A DNA stretch of 11,120 nucleotides, taken from NCBI GenBank assembly GCA_039807745.1, contig JBDHRV010000121.1:1-11120 (forward strand). Reading direction: 5' to 3'. Source of the stretch: JAEUMW01 sp039807745. Lineage in GTDB: Bacteria; Pseudomonadota; Gammaproteobacteria; Burkholderiales; JAEUMW01. A program made the translations under genes and the position numbers. Each line of letters starts with the position of its first letter. Positions within the stretch are counted from its first letter, which is position 1. Shown in pieces: positions 4,864-11,120 of the stretch. Under the pieces are notes generated by a model. The model saw nothing but the letters and a program-made list of their open reading frames with translations. It made no database searches and was not told where the DNA came from.

Positions 4864-6156
4864 GTGGGCGCCACGCACGGATTATTGCTGCGAATGGTGA
4901 GCGTCGAGCGCGAGGAAGTCGCGGCGCTCGTCTGGTCCTTCGCGTATTTCTTCTGCCTCCTTTGCGGCTATTACATCCTGCGCCCGGTGCGCGACGAGAT
5001 GGGCATCCAGGCGGGCGTCGACCAGTTGCAGTGGCTCTTCACGGCGACGTTCCTGACCATGCTCGCCGTGGTGCCGATCTTCGGCTGGCTGACTGCAAGG
5101 CTGCCGCGGCGGCGCCTGCTGCCGGTCGTGTACGTGTTCTTCGCGCTGAACCTGCTCGGCTTCTGGAGCGCGCTGCGCGGCGGTGTGGAGACGGATGTCG
5201 TGGGGATGCTGTTCTTCGTCTGGGTGAGTGTCTTCAATCTGTTCGTCGTGTCGGTGTTCTGGAGCTTCATGGCGGACCTCTACTCGACCGAGCAGGCGAA
5301 GCGGTTGTACGGCTTCATCGCGGCCGGCGGCACTGCCGGCGCGATCTCCGGGCCGTTCGTGACGGCATCGCTCGCGACGGTTATCGGGCCGACGAATCTG
5401 CTGATCGTGTCGGCAGGGTTTCTGATGCTTGCAGTCGTCTGCATCGGCCGACTCGGGACATGGGCTCGCGGCCACGAGGCGACACGGCAGGCGGCGCAGG
5501 GCGAGCCCATCGGCGGCAGTATCTGGGCGGGTCTCACGACGGTGCTGCGCTCGCCCTATCTCATTGCCATGTGCGCCTATCTCGTGTGCTACACGGTGCT
5601 CTCGACGCTGCTTTACTTCCAGCAGGCGCATCTCGTGAAAGAGGCGATCGCCGATTCGGGCGAGCGCACGGCGCTCTTCGCGAAGCTCGACCTCACGGTG
5701 AACCTGCTCACGCTCGCGATGCAGGTCTTCGTCTTCGGACGGCTCTCGAAGGCGGTGAGCACGACGGTGATGCTGGTGCTGATGCCGTTGGTCTCCTGCG
5801 CCGGATTCTTCGTGCTCGGCACCTGGCCGTTCCTCGCGGTGCTTGTTGTGTTCGGGGTAGTGCGCCGCGCGGGCGAGTTCGCGCTGTCGAAGCCGACGCG
5901 CGAGACACTCTTCAACATCCTCACGCGCGAGGAGAAGTACAAGTCGAAGAACTTCATCGACACGGTCGTCTACCGCGGCGGCGACACGCTCTCGGGATGG
6001 GTCTCGACGGGCTTGCGCGCGGTGGGCATGTCGATCTCGGGTGTGTCGTACGCAGGCGTGGTGATCGCGGCGGCGTGGATCGGCGTGGCGCTCTACCTCG
6101 GGCGCACGCACGATGGCTTGCAGCGGACCCGAGCGCGCGCGCCGGCGGGTGCATAA
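4864..6156 (+). CDS. ATP/ADP-type (nucleotide) transporter, MFS-like membrane protein
   Basis: A 430-residue polytopic inner-membrane protein with about ten to twelve hydrophobic segments. The N-terminal signature WSFAYFFCLLCGYYILRPVR followed by DEMG (residues 24-47) is that of the ATP:ADP antiporter (NTT/TLC)-like branch found in many free-living proteobacteria, often annotated simply as MFS transporter. Later landmarks are VFWSFMADLYSTEQAKRLYG, GTAGAISGP and the charged loop REEKYKSKNFIDTVVYRGGD. The transported nucleotide or other solute is unknown for this branch. I keep the GTG at 4864 because homologues as I recall carry a short stretch before VxVEREE; ATG 4894 is the alternative, and neither has a good ribosome site. 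The gene stands alone, 30 bases before hcp. Confidence 0.75.
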   Translation: MGATHGLLLRMVSVEREEVAALVWSFAYFFCLLCGYYILRPVRDEMGIQAGVDQLQWLFTATFLTMLAVVPIFGWLTARLPRRRLLPVVYVFFALNLLGFWSALRGGVETDVVGMLFFVWVSVFNLFVVSVFWSFMADLYSTEQAKRLYGFIAAGGTAGAISGPFVTASLATVIGPTNLLIVSAGFLMLAVVCIGRLGTWARGHEATRQAAQGEPIGGSIWAGLTTVLRSPYLIAMCAYLVCYTVLSTLLYFQQAHLVKEAIADSGERTALFAKLDLTVNLLTLAMQVFVFGRLSKAVSTTVMLVLMPLVSCAGFFVLGTWPFLAVLVVFGVVRRAGEFALSKPTRETLFNILTREEKYKSKNFIDTVVYRGGDTLSGWVSTGLRAVGMSISGVSYAGVVIAAAWIGVALYLGRTHDGLQRTRARAPAGA

Positions 6157-6186
6157 TCCGGTCAGAGCGTACTGAGGAGGGGAGTG

Positions 6187-6672
6187 ATGGCCACGAACAT
6201 GTTCATCCGCATCGGCGAGATCAAGGGCGAGTCCCACGACAGCCGGCACAAGGACGAGATCGAGGTGGTGTCCTGGGCGTGGGGATTGACGAATCCGTCC
6301 CCGGGTTCGTCCGGCGGGGACGGGACAGCTGGGCGCGCAAGCTTCCAGGACCTCACATTCGCGCACCTGATCGACCGGGCATCGCCGAGCCTCATGCTCG
6401 CCTGCGCATCGGCGCAGCGCCTGCCCGACGCAAGGCTGACCGTGCGCCGCCCCGGCACCACGACGCCCGAGGAGTTCCTGCTCGTCAACCTCGAGGATGT
6501 GATCGTGACGAGCATTCAGACTTCGGGCGCCGAGGTCGCGGGTGGGCTGGTGGAACAGGTGACGCTCGCCTTCGCGCGGGTCGATTTCGAGTACCGGCGC
6601 CAGATGCCGGATGGATCGCTCGACGCGGGTGTGCACTTCAAGTGGGATCTGCAGGAGGACCGCCCCGCTTGA
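6187..6672 (+). CDS. hcp: Hcp family type VI secretion tube protein/effector (orphan)
   Basis: The 161-residue protein has the Hcp1 family layout: MATNMFIRIGEIKGES at the start, EIEVVSWAWGLTNP (about residues 20-33), a DLTFAHLIDRASPSL strand-turn region, VNLEDVIVTSIQTSG and the C-terminal VTLAFARVDFEYRRQ with a final FKWDL. Hcp forms hexameric rings that stack into the type VI secretion tube and can chaperone or carry effectors. ATG 6187 is preceded by a strong GAGGAGG six bases away; GTG 6184 is in frame but too close. No other type VI genes are in the window, so this is an orphan copy that would depend on a system elsewhere. Its stop overlaps the TTG of the aldo/keto reductase (TTGA), linking their translation. 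CATAAT at 6152-6157 might be a -10 box. Confidence 0.9.
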   Translation: MATNMFIRIGEIKGESHDSRHKDEIEVVSWAWGLTNPSPGSSGGDGTAGRASFQDLTFAHLIDRASPSLMLACASAQRLPDARLTVRRPGTTTPEEFLLVNLEDVIVTSIQTSGAEVAGGLVEQVTLAFARVDFEYRRQMPDGSLDAGVHFKWDLQEDRPA

Positions 6673-7604
6673 TTCGTCGTCCGTCCCGAGCCTCACGGCG
6701 TACCGCACTCAAGCAACTCGCGACCATCGGCGTACTGGCAGTGGGCACGGCACGTTCTGCGCGGGCGGCGTCCACGTCGCTGTCGAGCCGGAAGATCCCG
6801 AAGAGCGGGGAACTGCTCCCGGCGGTCGGGCTCGGCACCTACCGCGCGTTCGATGTCGGCGGGTCGGGCGTGGAGCGGGCGCCGCTCGCGGAAGTGCTGC
6901 GACTCTTCGTCGCGGCGGGCGGCACGGTGGTCGACAGCTCGCCCATGTACGGCCGGGCCGAGGGCGTGATCGGCGATCTCGCCGCCGAGCTCGGCTTGAC
7001 GAAGTCGCTCTTTCTCGCGACCAAGGTGTGGACCACGGGCCGCGAAGCGGGCGCGAAGCAGATGGAAGATTCCTTCCGCCTTTTGCGCACCGACCGCATC
7101 GACCTCATGCAGGTGCACAACCTGCTCGACCTCGGGACACACCTGCGCACGCTGCGGGAGTGGAAGGCAGCGGGGAAGATCCGCTATCTCGGCATCACGC
7201 ACTACCACGAAGGCGCGTACCGGGAGCTCGAACAGCTGCTGCGCGGCGGCGACTACGATTTCGTGCAGCTCAACTATTCCATTGGCGAGCGCGCCGCGGA
7301 GCAGACGATCCTGCCGCTCGCGGCGGAGTGGGGCGTGGCGGTGATCGCCAACCGGCCGTTCGCGCAGGGCAACCTCTTTTCGCGCGTGCGCGAGGCGCCG
7401 CTGCCGGCCTGGGCCGCGGACTTCGATTGCACGAGCTGGGCGCAGTTCTTCCTGAAGTACATCCTCGCGCATCCCGCGGTCACCTGCGTCATCCCTGCCA
7501 CCAGCAAGCCCAAGCATCTCCTCGACAATATGGCGGCGGGGACCGGGCGACTGCCCGACGAGGCCGCGCGCCGGCGCATGGTCGATCTCGTCGAGTCACT
7601 CTGA
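6669..7604 (+). CDS. Aldo/keto reductase with Tat signal peptide
   Basis: From TTG 6669 the frame encodes 311 residues. SRRTALKQL (residues 9-17), then a hydrophobic run and ARSARA, is a twin-arginine export signal, so the enzyme should fold with its cofactor in the cytoplasm and act in the periplasm. The aldo/keto reductase barrel follows with its full catalytic tetrad: D89 and Y94 (DSSPMYG), K119 (LATKVW) and H150 (LMQVHN). RYLGITHY, FVQLNYSIGER and the nicotinamide-nucleotide-binding end CVIPATSKPKH are also present. The TTG start is supported by AGGAGG ten bases upstream within hcp and by the need for the signal peptide; no ATG is available. It overlaps the hcp stop by four bases and ends one base before the next gene. 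The substrate is unknown. Confidence 0.88.
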   Translation: MIRRPSRASRRTALKQLATIGVLAVGTARSARAASTSLSSRKIPKSGELLPAVGLGTYRAFDVGGSGVERAPLAEVLRLFVAAGGTVVDSSPMYGRAEGVIGDLAAELGLTKSLFLATKVWTTGREAGAKQMEDSFRLLRTDRIDLMQVHNLLDLGTHLRTLREWKAAGKIRYLGITHYHEGAYRELEQLLRGGDYDFVQLNYSIGERAAEQTILPLAAEWGVAVIANRPFAQGNLFSRVREAPLPAWAADFDCTSWAQFFLKYILAHPAVTCVIPATSKPKHLLDNMAAGTGRLPDEAARRRMVDLVESL

Positions 7605-7605
7605 C

Positions 7606-9102
7606 GTGGGGAGATTGATCGCGGTCGCGCTGCTCTACGCGTTCGCGTCCGCCGGCACACTCGCCGCAGAAGCGCTCGTCGTCGGCTCCAAGCGCTTCAC
7701 CGAGTCGTACATCCTGGGCGAGATCGTCGCGCGCGCAGCGCGGGACCACGCGCCCGTCCAGTACCGGCCGGGGCTCGGCAACACCGGCATCGTGTTCGCC
7801 GCGCTCGCGGCGGGCAGCATCGACGTGTATCCCGATTACACGGGCACGCTCGCGCGCGAGGTGCTGCGGCTTAGCGGCGATGCCACGCTCGACGAGATCA
7901 ACCGCGCTCTGGCGCCGCAGGGCATCGGCGCCGGCGTGGCGCTCGGGTTCGCCAACAGCTACGCGCTCGCGATGCGCGCGGACCGCGCCGATGCGCTCGG
8001 CATCCAAACGCTCTCCGACCTCGCGCGGCATCCCGATCTGCGCTTCGGGCTCTCGCAGGAGTTCATGGGACGCACCGATGGGTGGCCAGCGCTGCAGCGT
8101 GCCTACGGCCTGACGCGGATCGTGCCGCATGGCCTCGACCACGGGCTCGCTTACGAGGCAATCGCGCAGGGCGAGATCGACGTGATCGACGCCTACAGCA
8201 CCGACGCGAAGCTCGCGCGCTACGCGCTGCGCACGCTCGACGACGACCGCGTCGTGTTCCCGCGGTATGACGTGGTGCTCGTCTACCGCCTCGATGTGCC
8301 GCAGCGCTTCCCCGGGGCGTGGGCCGCGATCGGCAAGCTGGCAGGCAGCATCGACGAAGCCGCCATGAGGCGCATGAACGCGGCGGTCGAGCTCGACGGC
8401 AAGAGTTTCGCTGCCGCCGCCGACACCTTCTTTGCGCAAACGACGAGCGCCAGCGGTGGCGGGGCGCGCGGCGGCCTGTTCGCGGCGCTCTTCGGGGCCG
8501 ACTTCTGGAAGCTCACGCGCGAGCACCTGATGCTCGTCGGCGTGTCGCTAGCCGCGTCCACGCTCCTCGGCATACCGCTCGGCGTGCTCGCCGCGCGCCG
8601 GCCGCTGCTCGGTCAGGGGGTGCTCGCAGCGGTGGGTGTGATCCAGACTGTCCCGGCGCTGGCGCTGCTCGCGTTCCTGATCGCGGCGCTGGGGACCATC
8701 GGCACGCTGCCGGCGCTGGTGGCGCTGTCGCTGTACGCGCTGCTGCCGATCGTGCGCAACACGCACGCCGGGCTCACGGGCATTCGACCCGGGCTGCGCG
8801 AGGCCGCGCTCGCACTCGGGCTGTCGGCGCGCGACCGGCTGTTCTCCATCGAGCTGCCGCTCGCCGCGCCCGCGATCCTGGCCGGCGTCAAGACCTCCGC
8901 CGTCATCAATGTCGGCACCGCGACCATCGCCGCCTTCATCGGCGCGGGTGGTTATGGCGAGCGCATCGTGCAGGGGCTGGCGTTGAACGACCGGACGCTG
9001 CTGCTGGCGGGGGCGATTCCGGCCGCCGTGCTCGCGCTGTTCGTGCAAGGTGCGTTCGAGTGGGCGGAACGCCGCTTGCTGCCGCCTGCGGCCAGGGGCT
9101 GA
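7606..9102 (+). CDS. Osmoprotectant (glycine betaine/choline-type) ABC transporter, fused binding protein and permease
   Basis: A 498-residue fusion. Residues 1-21 are a signal peptide. The OpuAC-type substrate-binding domain follows (about 24-290), with VGSKRFTESYILGE, PGLGNTGIVFAAL, DVYPDYTGTL and IDAYSTDAKL, all typical of quaternary-amine binding proteins. From about 305 the permease part begins (HLMLVGVSLAASTLLGIPLG), ending with the ATPase-contact loop REAALALGLSARDRLFSIEL (starting near residue 398). It would import compatible solutes or related amines. The binding domain comes first, whereas the better-known OpuFB-type fusions have the permease first. No ATPase gene is in the window, so the partner must be elsewhere. 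The GTG start, one base after the reductase stop, has no strong ribosome site, suggesting coupling or reinitiation. Confidence 0.88.
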   Translation: MGRLIAVALLYAFASAGTLAAEALVVGSKRFTESYILGEIVARAARDHAPVQYRPGLGNTGIVFAALAAGSIDVYPDYTGTLAREVLRLSGDATLDEINRALAPQGIGAGVALGFANSYALAMRADRADALGIQTLSDLARHPDLRFGLSQEFMGRTDGWPALQRAYGLTRIVPHGLDHGLAYEAIAQGEIDVIDAYSTDAKLARYALRTLDDDRVVFPRYDVVLVYRLDVPQRFPGAWAAIGKLAGSIDEAAMRRMNAAVELDGKSFAAAADTFFAQTTSASGGGARGGLFAALFGADFWKLTREHLMLVGVSLAASTLLGIPLGVLAARRPLLGQGVLAAVGVIQTVPALALLAFLIAALGTIGTLPALVALSLYALLPIVRNTHAGLTGIRPGLREAALALGLSARDRLFSIELPLAAPAILAGVKTSAVINVGTATIAAFIGAGGYGERIVQGLALNDRTLLLAGAIPAAVLALFVQGAFEWAERRLLPPAARG

Positions 9103-9106
9103 TGCG

Positions 9107-9129
9107 ACCGCTTCGTGCGGTGCTAGACT
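9107..9129 (+). promoter_or_regulatory. -10 element of the MntA/HepT pair with an adjacent inverted repeat
   Basis: TAGACT (9124-9129) lies seven bases before the GTG at 9137, the same distance as in the first toxin-antitoxin pair, so the transcript is probably leaderless. Directly upstream ACCGC-TTCGT-GCGGT (9107-9121) is a perfect inverted repeat in the -35/spacer region. It could be an operator for autoregulation or the stem of a weak terminator of the transporter gene; no T-run follows. No good -35 box is visible. Confidence 0.35.
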
Positions 9130-9136
9130 GACGCAC

Positions 9137-9529
9137 GTGATTGCGCAGCTTTCCTCGGTGCTCGAGGCCGACCCACGTATCGCCTACGCACTGCTCTTCG
9201 GCTCGAAGGGTCGCGGGACCGCGCACGATCTGAGCGATACCGACGTCGCGATCGGACTCGCGGCGGGCGCAGGGTTGTCGGCTTGCGAACTGGGCGATCT
9301 TCTGTCCCGCCTCGAAGCCGCGGTCGGCGGGCCGGTCGATCTCGTCCTGCTCGACGAAGCACCACCGGGACTTGCTTACCGCGTGTTCCGCGATGGTCGC
9401 ATCATTCTCGAGCGAGATCATCACGCCTTCGTCGACCGGAAGGCCCGCGCAATCCTCGAATATCTCGACTTTCGGCCGATCGAACAGCTCTTCACGCGGG
9501 CTGTGCTGGAGGCGGCGAGGCGTGGTTGA
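9137..9529 (+). CDS. mntA: MntA-type nucleotidyltransferase antitoxin
   Basis: The 130-residue protein has a minimal nucleotidyltransferase fold: LLFGSKGRG (G22-S23), D34 and D36 in LSDTDVAI matching the GSx10DxD pattern, and a third acidic residue D68 in GPVDLVLLD. MntA antitoxins of type VII pairs transfer AMP from ATP onto a tyrosine of the HepT toxin, silencing it; all needed acidic residues are present. I start at GTG 9137 because homologues begin about 15-20 residues before LFGS and the -10 element lies seven bases ahead. Longer readings back into the transporter gene are not supported. The stop overlaps the start of hepT by eight bases. Confidence 0.85.
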   Translation: MIAQLSSVLEADPRIAYALLFGSKGRGTAHDLSDTDVAIGLAAGAGLSACELGDLLSRLEAAVGGPVDLVLLDEAPPGLAYRVFRDGRIILERDHHAFVDRKARAILEYLDFRPIEQLFTRAVLEAARRG

Positions 9530-9962
9530 CGCGACCGTCGTCGCGAACAAGATCGCGGCAATCCGCGATGCGGTGGAGCGCGTTCGTGACACCCTTCCGA
9601 GCGGACTGGAGACGTTCCGGGCAGACCGCACGGCGCGCGAGGTGGTCGTTCTCAACGTCTTCGTGGCGCTGCAGGAAACCGTTTCGCTTGCCGCGCACTG
9701 GCTGGCCGACAGCGGAACCAGTGTCCCGGGGAGCTACCGCGAAATCTTTCTCGAACTCGCTGACCGGCAGCGGATTCCGCGTGCTCTGGCGCAGCGCCTC
9801 GCTGCCGCCGCGAGCTTCCGCAACCTGGTCGCTCATCGGTACGCGGCGCTCGATGCCGCGCGCGTATACGCCATCGCGTCGAGCGAGCTGCATGATCTGC
9901 TCGAGTTCTGCGAGATCGTGAGCCGCGAGACGGCGGGAGACGGAGACTTTCGGCAGCCATGA
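9522..9962 (+). CDS. hepT: HepT-type HEPN toxin (DUF86)
   Basis: The 146-residue all-helical protein carries the HEPN ribonuclease motif R100-NLVA-H105-R-Y107 (Rx4HxY), including the tyrosine that is AMPylated by MntA in studied pairs. The helices before it (REVVVLNVFVALQETVSLAAHW) and after it (YAIASSELHDLLEFCEIV) fit the DUF86 fold. HEPN toxins of this type cut RNA when free of the antitoxin. Translation starts at GTG 9522 inside mntA, with GGAGG-type sequence (9508-9512) upstream. Both genes look intact, unlike the upstream ParE-type toxin, so this pair is probably functional. Confidence 0.85.
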   Translation: MVDATVVANKIAAIRDAVERVRDTLPSGLETFRADRTAREVVVLNVFVALQETVSLAAHWLADSGTSVPGSYREIFLELADRQRIPRALAQRLAAAASFRNLVAHRYAALDAARVYAIASSELHDLLEFCEIVSRETAGDGDFRQP

Positions 9963-9997
9963 CAATTCCCCGTACAAGTGATCCGAAGGAGTGCGAG

Positions 9998-11038
9998 ATG
10001 ACTCGATGGTGGGAGTCAATCGTCTTCGCACTCCCATGTTTGATGGTGTTGGTGTTGACACTAATTCCTCTCTCGGCAGCGCAGAAAGCAGCTGCTCAAT
10101 CGAGTCCAGCGGTGCCCATTGGGCAGGAGGTGCCCGAGCGTTGGGGCTTCTTTTTCGATTCCGGCGGCTGGCACCTCGGATACCAGGCTACCGACGGTCG
10201 TGAGGCCATTCGCGAGTACGTCGTGCAAGGTGAGACCGTTCACAATTGGCGGAAGCTGATAACCAGCCATTACTACAACTTGGATGTCACTCCGAAAGTC
10301 TTCTTCCAGCGACTGGCGCAATCGGCGACCCAGCGTTGTCCCGGCTTGAAGATCTCGGTGATCGAGGAGACACCCGACACGATCATCTTCGAGTGGGAGA
10401 ACGGCAACGACTGCGACGGTCAACCACCTCAGCGCCAACTGCACCGGATATCGCGCGGACGTCCGGGGGTTCTATCCCTCCAGTTTGCCGAGAAGAGACC
10501 CTACTCCGACGAGAACCGCGATCTTTGGTTGTCGATTCTGAGAAATGCTGTCGTGCTCGAATCCCGACCTCCAGCACCGCGATCGGAACCGGCACCGGCG
10601 AGCCGTTCCCTGCCTGCGTCTGCCCTGGGTCCGCGTCCCGCCAATGAGGTCTCGGAGTATCTCGAGACCCTGGGTACGGGCGTGGCGATTGATACCCGAG
10701 ACCGCGTTGCCCGGTTAGTCATCACGCTGAAGCCGACCAGGCGGCTTCCTCCCTGGGCGTATCTGGAGGCCCATTTCGAGAACCCTGTGCGCGCCTCGGA
10801 TCCCATCGTGGTCGGGGAAACGTGGGACGCGCGAGACGACAAAGTGCTCATCGGCACCCCGCCGCTGAAGGAGCTGAAATGCTGGAACTACGAGGTGGTC
10901 GTTTACGTGTACCAGGACCAGACGAAGGCCAAACTGCTGGGTACCCATCATCAGCGTATTCAGTCCACGGTGAATCTGCAGAAGGCTGATTTCGACAAGA
11001 ACCTTCAAGACGTCATGAGGGGTGCAAGCTGTCCCTGA
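9998..11038 (+). CDS. Exported protein of unknown function
   Basis: ATG 9998 follows AAGGAG by six bases, and the product (346 residues) begins with a clear signal peptide: MTRWWESIVF, a hydrophobic run LMVLVLTLIPL, then SAAQKAAAQ with cleavage likely after an alanine at 28-33. A longer reading from ATG 9959 would bury this signal and is rejected. The mature part has two regions. One (about 45-190) contains GGWHLGYQATDG, a VVQGETVHNWRKLIT segment and FFQRLAQSATQRCPG, resembling a periplasmic domain I have seen in unnamed proteins. A Pro/Ala-rich linker (about 200-225) leads to a C-terminal beta-rich domain (WAYLEAHFENP, CWNYEVVVYVYQD). Paired cysteines could form disulfides. I cannot name the family; a role in the envelope is only inferred from export. 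Confidence 0.8.
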   Translation: MTRWWESIVFALPCLMVLVLTLIPLSAAQKAAAQSSPAVPIGQEVPERWGFFFDSGGWHLGYQATDGREAIREYVVQGETVHNWRKLITSHYYNLDVTPKVFFQRLAQSATQRCPGLKISVIEETPDTIIFEWENGNDCDGQPPQRQLHRISRGRPGVLSLQFAEKRPYSDENRDLWLSILRNAVVLESRPPAPRSEPAPASRSLPASALGPRPANEVSEYLETLGTGVAIDTRDRVARLVITLKPTRRLPPWAYLEAHFENPVRASDPIVVGETWDARDDKVLIGTPPLKELKCWNYEVVVYVYQDQTKAKLLGTHHQRIQSTVNLQKADFDKNLQDVMRGASCP

Positions 11039-11049
11039 GGGCGCGATCG

Positions 11050-11079
11050 CTGGCAGCCGTCTCCCCTGGTCGCTAGAAT
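11050..11079 (+). promoter_or_regulatory. Candidate promoter of the next gene
   Basis: CTGGCA (11050-11055) and TAGAAT (11074-11079) are separated by 18 bases, giving a plausible sigma70 promoter. About 20 bases further AGGGGGG (11101-11107) stands nine bases before a GTG at 11116, which may be the first codon of a gene leaving the window. No terminator hairpin with a T-run is seen after 11038. Confidence 0.4.
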
Positions 11080-11120
11080 TACGCCGGTTCCACATATTGC
11101 AGGGGGGTAGAACGAGTGCG

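Noticed and set aside
4882..6708. A 608-codon open frame on the reverse strand
   Set aside because: It is antisense to the transporter and hcp, its translation is dominated by Arg, His and Glu without any domain pattern, and no promoter or ribosome site supports it.
4962..7604. An 880-codon open frame on the forward strand
   Set aside because: Its first two thirds are the shadow frame of the nucleotide transporter and hcp and look like an Arg/Ala-rich artefact of high GC. Only the last part, from 6669, is a real gene (aldo/keto reductase).
6693..8526. Long reverse-strand open frames opposite the reductase and the transporter fusion
   Set aside because: Both forward genes are confirmed by family motifs; the reverse frames are antisense shadows typical of GC-rich coding DNA.
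9050..9136. Longer mntA reading starting inside the transporter gene
   Set aside because: The added residues are out of keeping with the family length and would cross the -10 element; GTG 9137 fits better.
1..11120. CRISPR array, tRNA or rRNA genes
   Set aside because: No regularly spaced repeats with unique spacers, no tRNA-like cloverleaf with a TTCGA-type arm, and no rRNA segment was recognised. The only array (1522-1637) is a tandem repeat without spacers.

Overview
The window looks like chromosomal DNA of a GC-rich proteobacterium, most likely beta- or gamma-proteobacterial. The basis is gene content (REP-associated tyrosine transposase relics, a lone Hcp, a fused osmoprotectant importer, a HepT/MntA module), strong GC bias at third codon positions, and sigma70-type promoters of the TTGAC(C/T) / TA(G/C)A(A/C)T kind. 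This is judged by eye, without database searches.

Left end (1-958): the 5' part of a PhoD-like metallophosphatase gene runs leftward off the edge from a TTG start. Behind it is a divergent intergenic region with two good promoters, one for the phosphatase and one for a rightward unknown gene (959-1447).

Accessory island (about 1432-4860): this stretch looks less GC-rich than the rest and is full of mobile-element scars. It begins with a fragment of the 3' end of a REP-associated tyrosine transposase (RAYT) gene and a 56-60 bp tandem repeat. A tight three-gene operon follows: a dual-OB (DuOB-type) protein and two different DUF488 proteins, joined by 4-base start/stop overlaps. A fourth start with a good ribosome-binding site is cut off by the left terminal repeat of a second, internally deleted RAYT. 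The two RAYT 3' ends are about 93% identical direct repeats, 2.6 kb apart, bracketing the operon. Next come an addiction-module antitoxin/ParE toxin pair, whose toxin carries two compensating frameshifts, and a DUF3024 gene remnant.

Core-like block (4864-9102): a nucleotide (ATP/ADP)-type transporter, an orphan type VI Hcp, a Tat-exported aldo/keto reductase translationally coupled to hcp, and a fused substrate-binding/permease protein for glycine betaine-type osmoprotectants.

Right end (9100-11120): an intact MntA/HepT toxin-antitoxin pair, apparently from a leaderless promoter very like that of the first TA module, then an exported protein of unknown function and the promoter of the next gene.

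The best candidate for an undescribed system is the DuOB-DUF488-DUF488 operon (1752-3501): a compact module of poorly understood, conserved-cysteine proteins and a predicted nucleic-acid-binding partner, held between transposon scars and next to TA modules.
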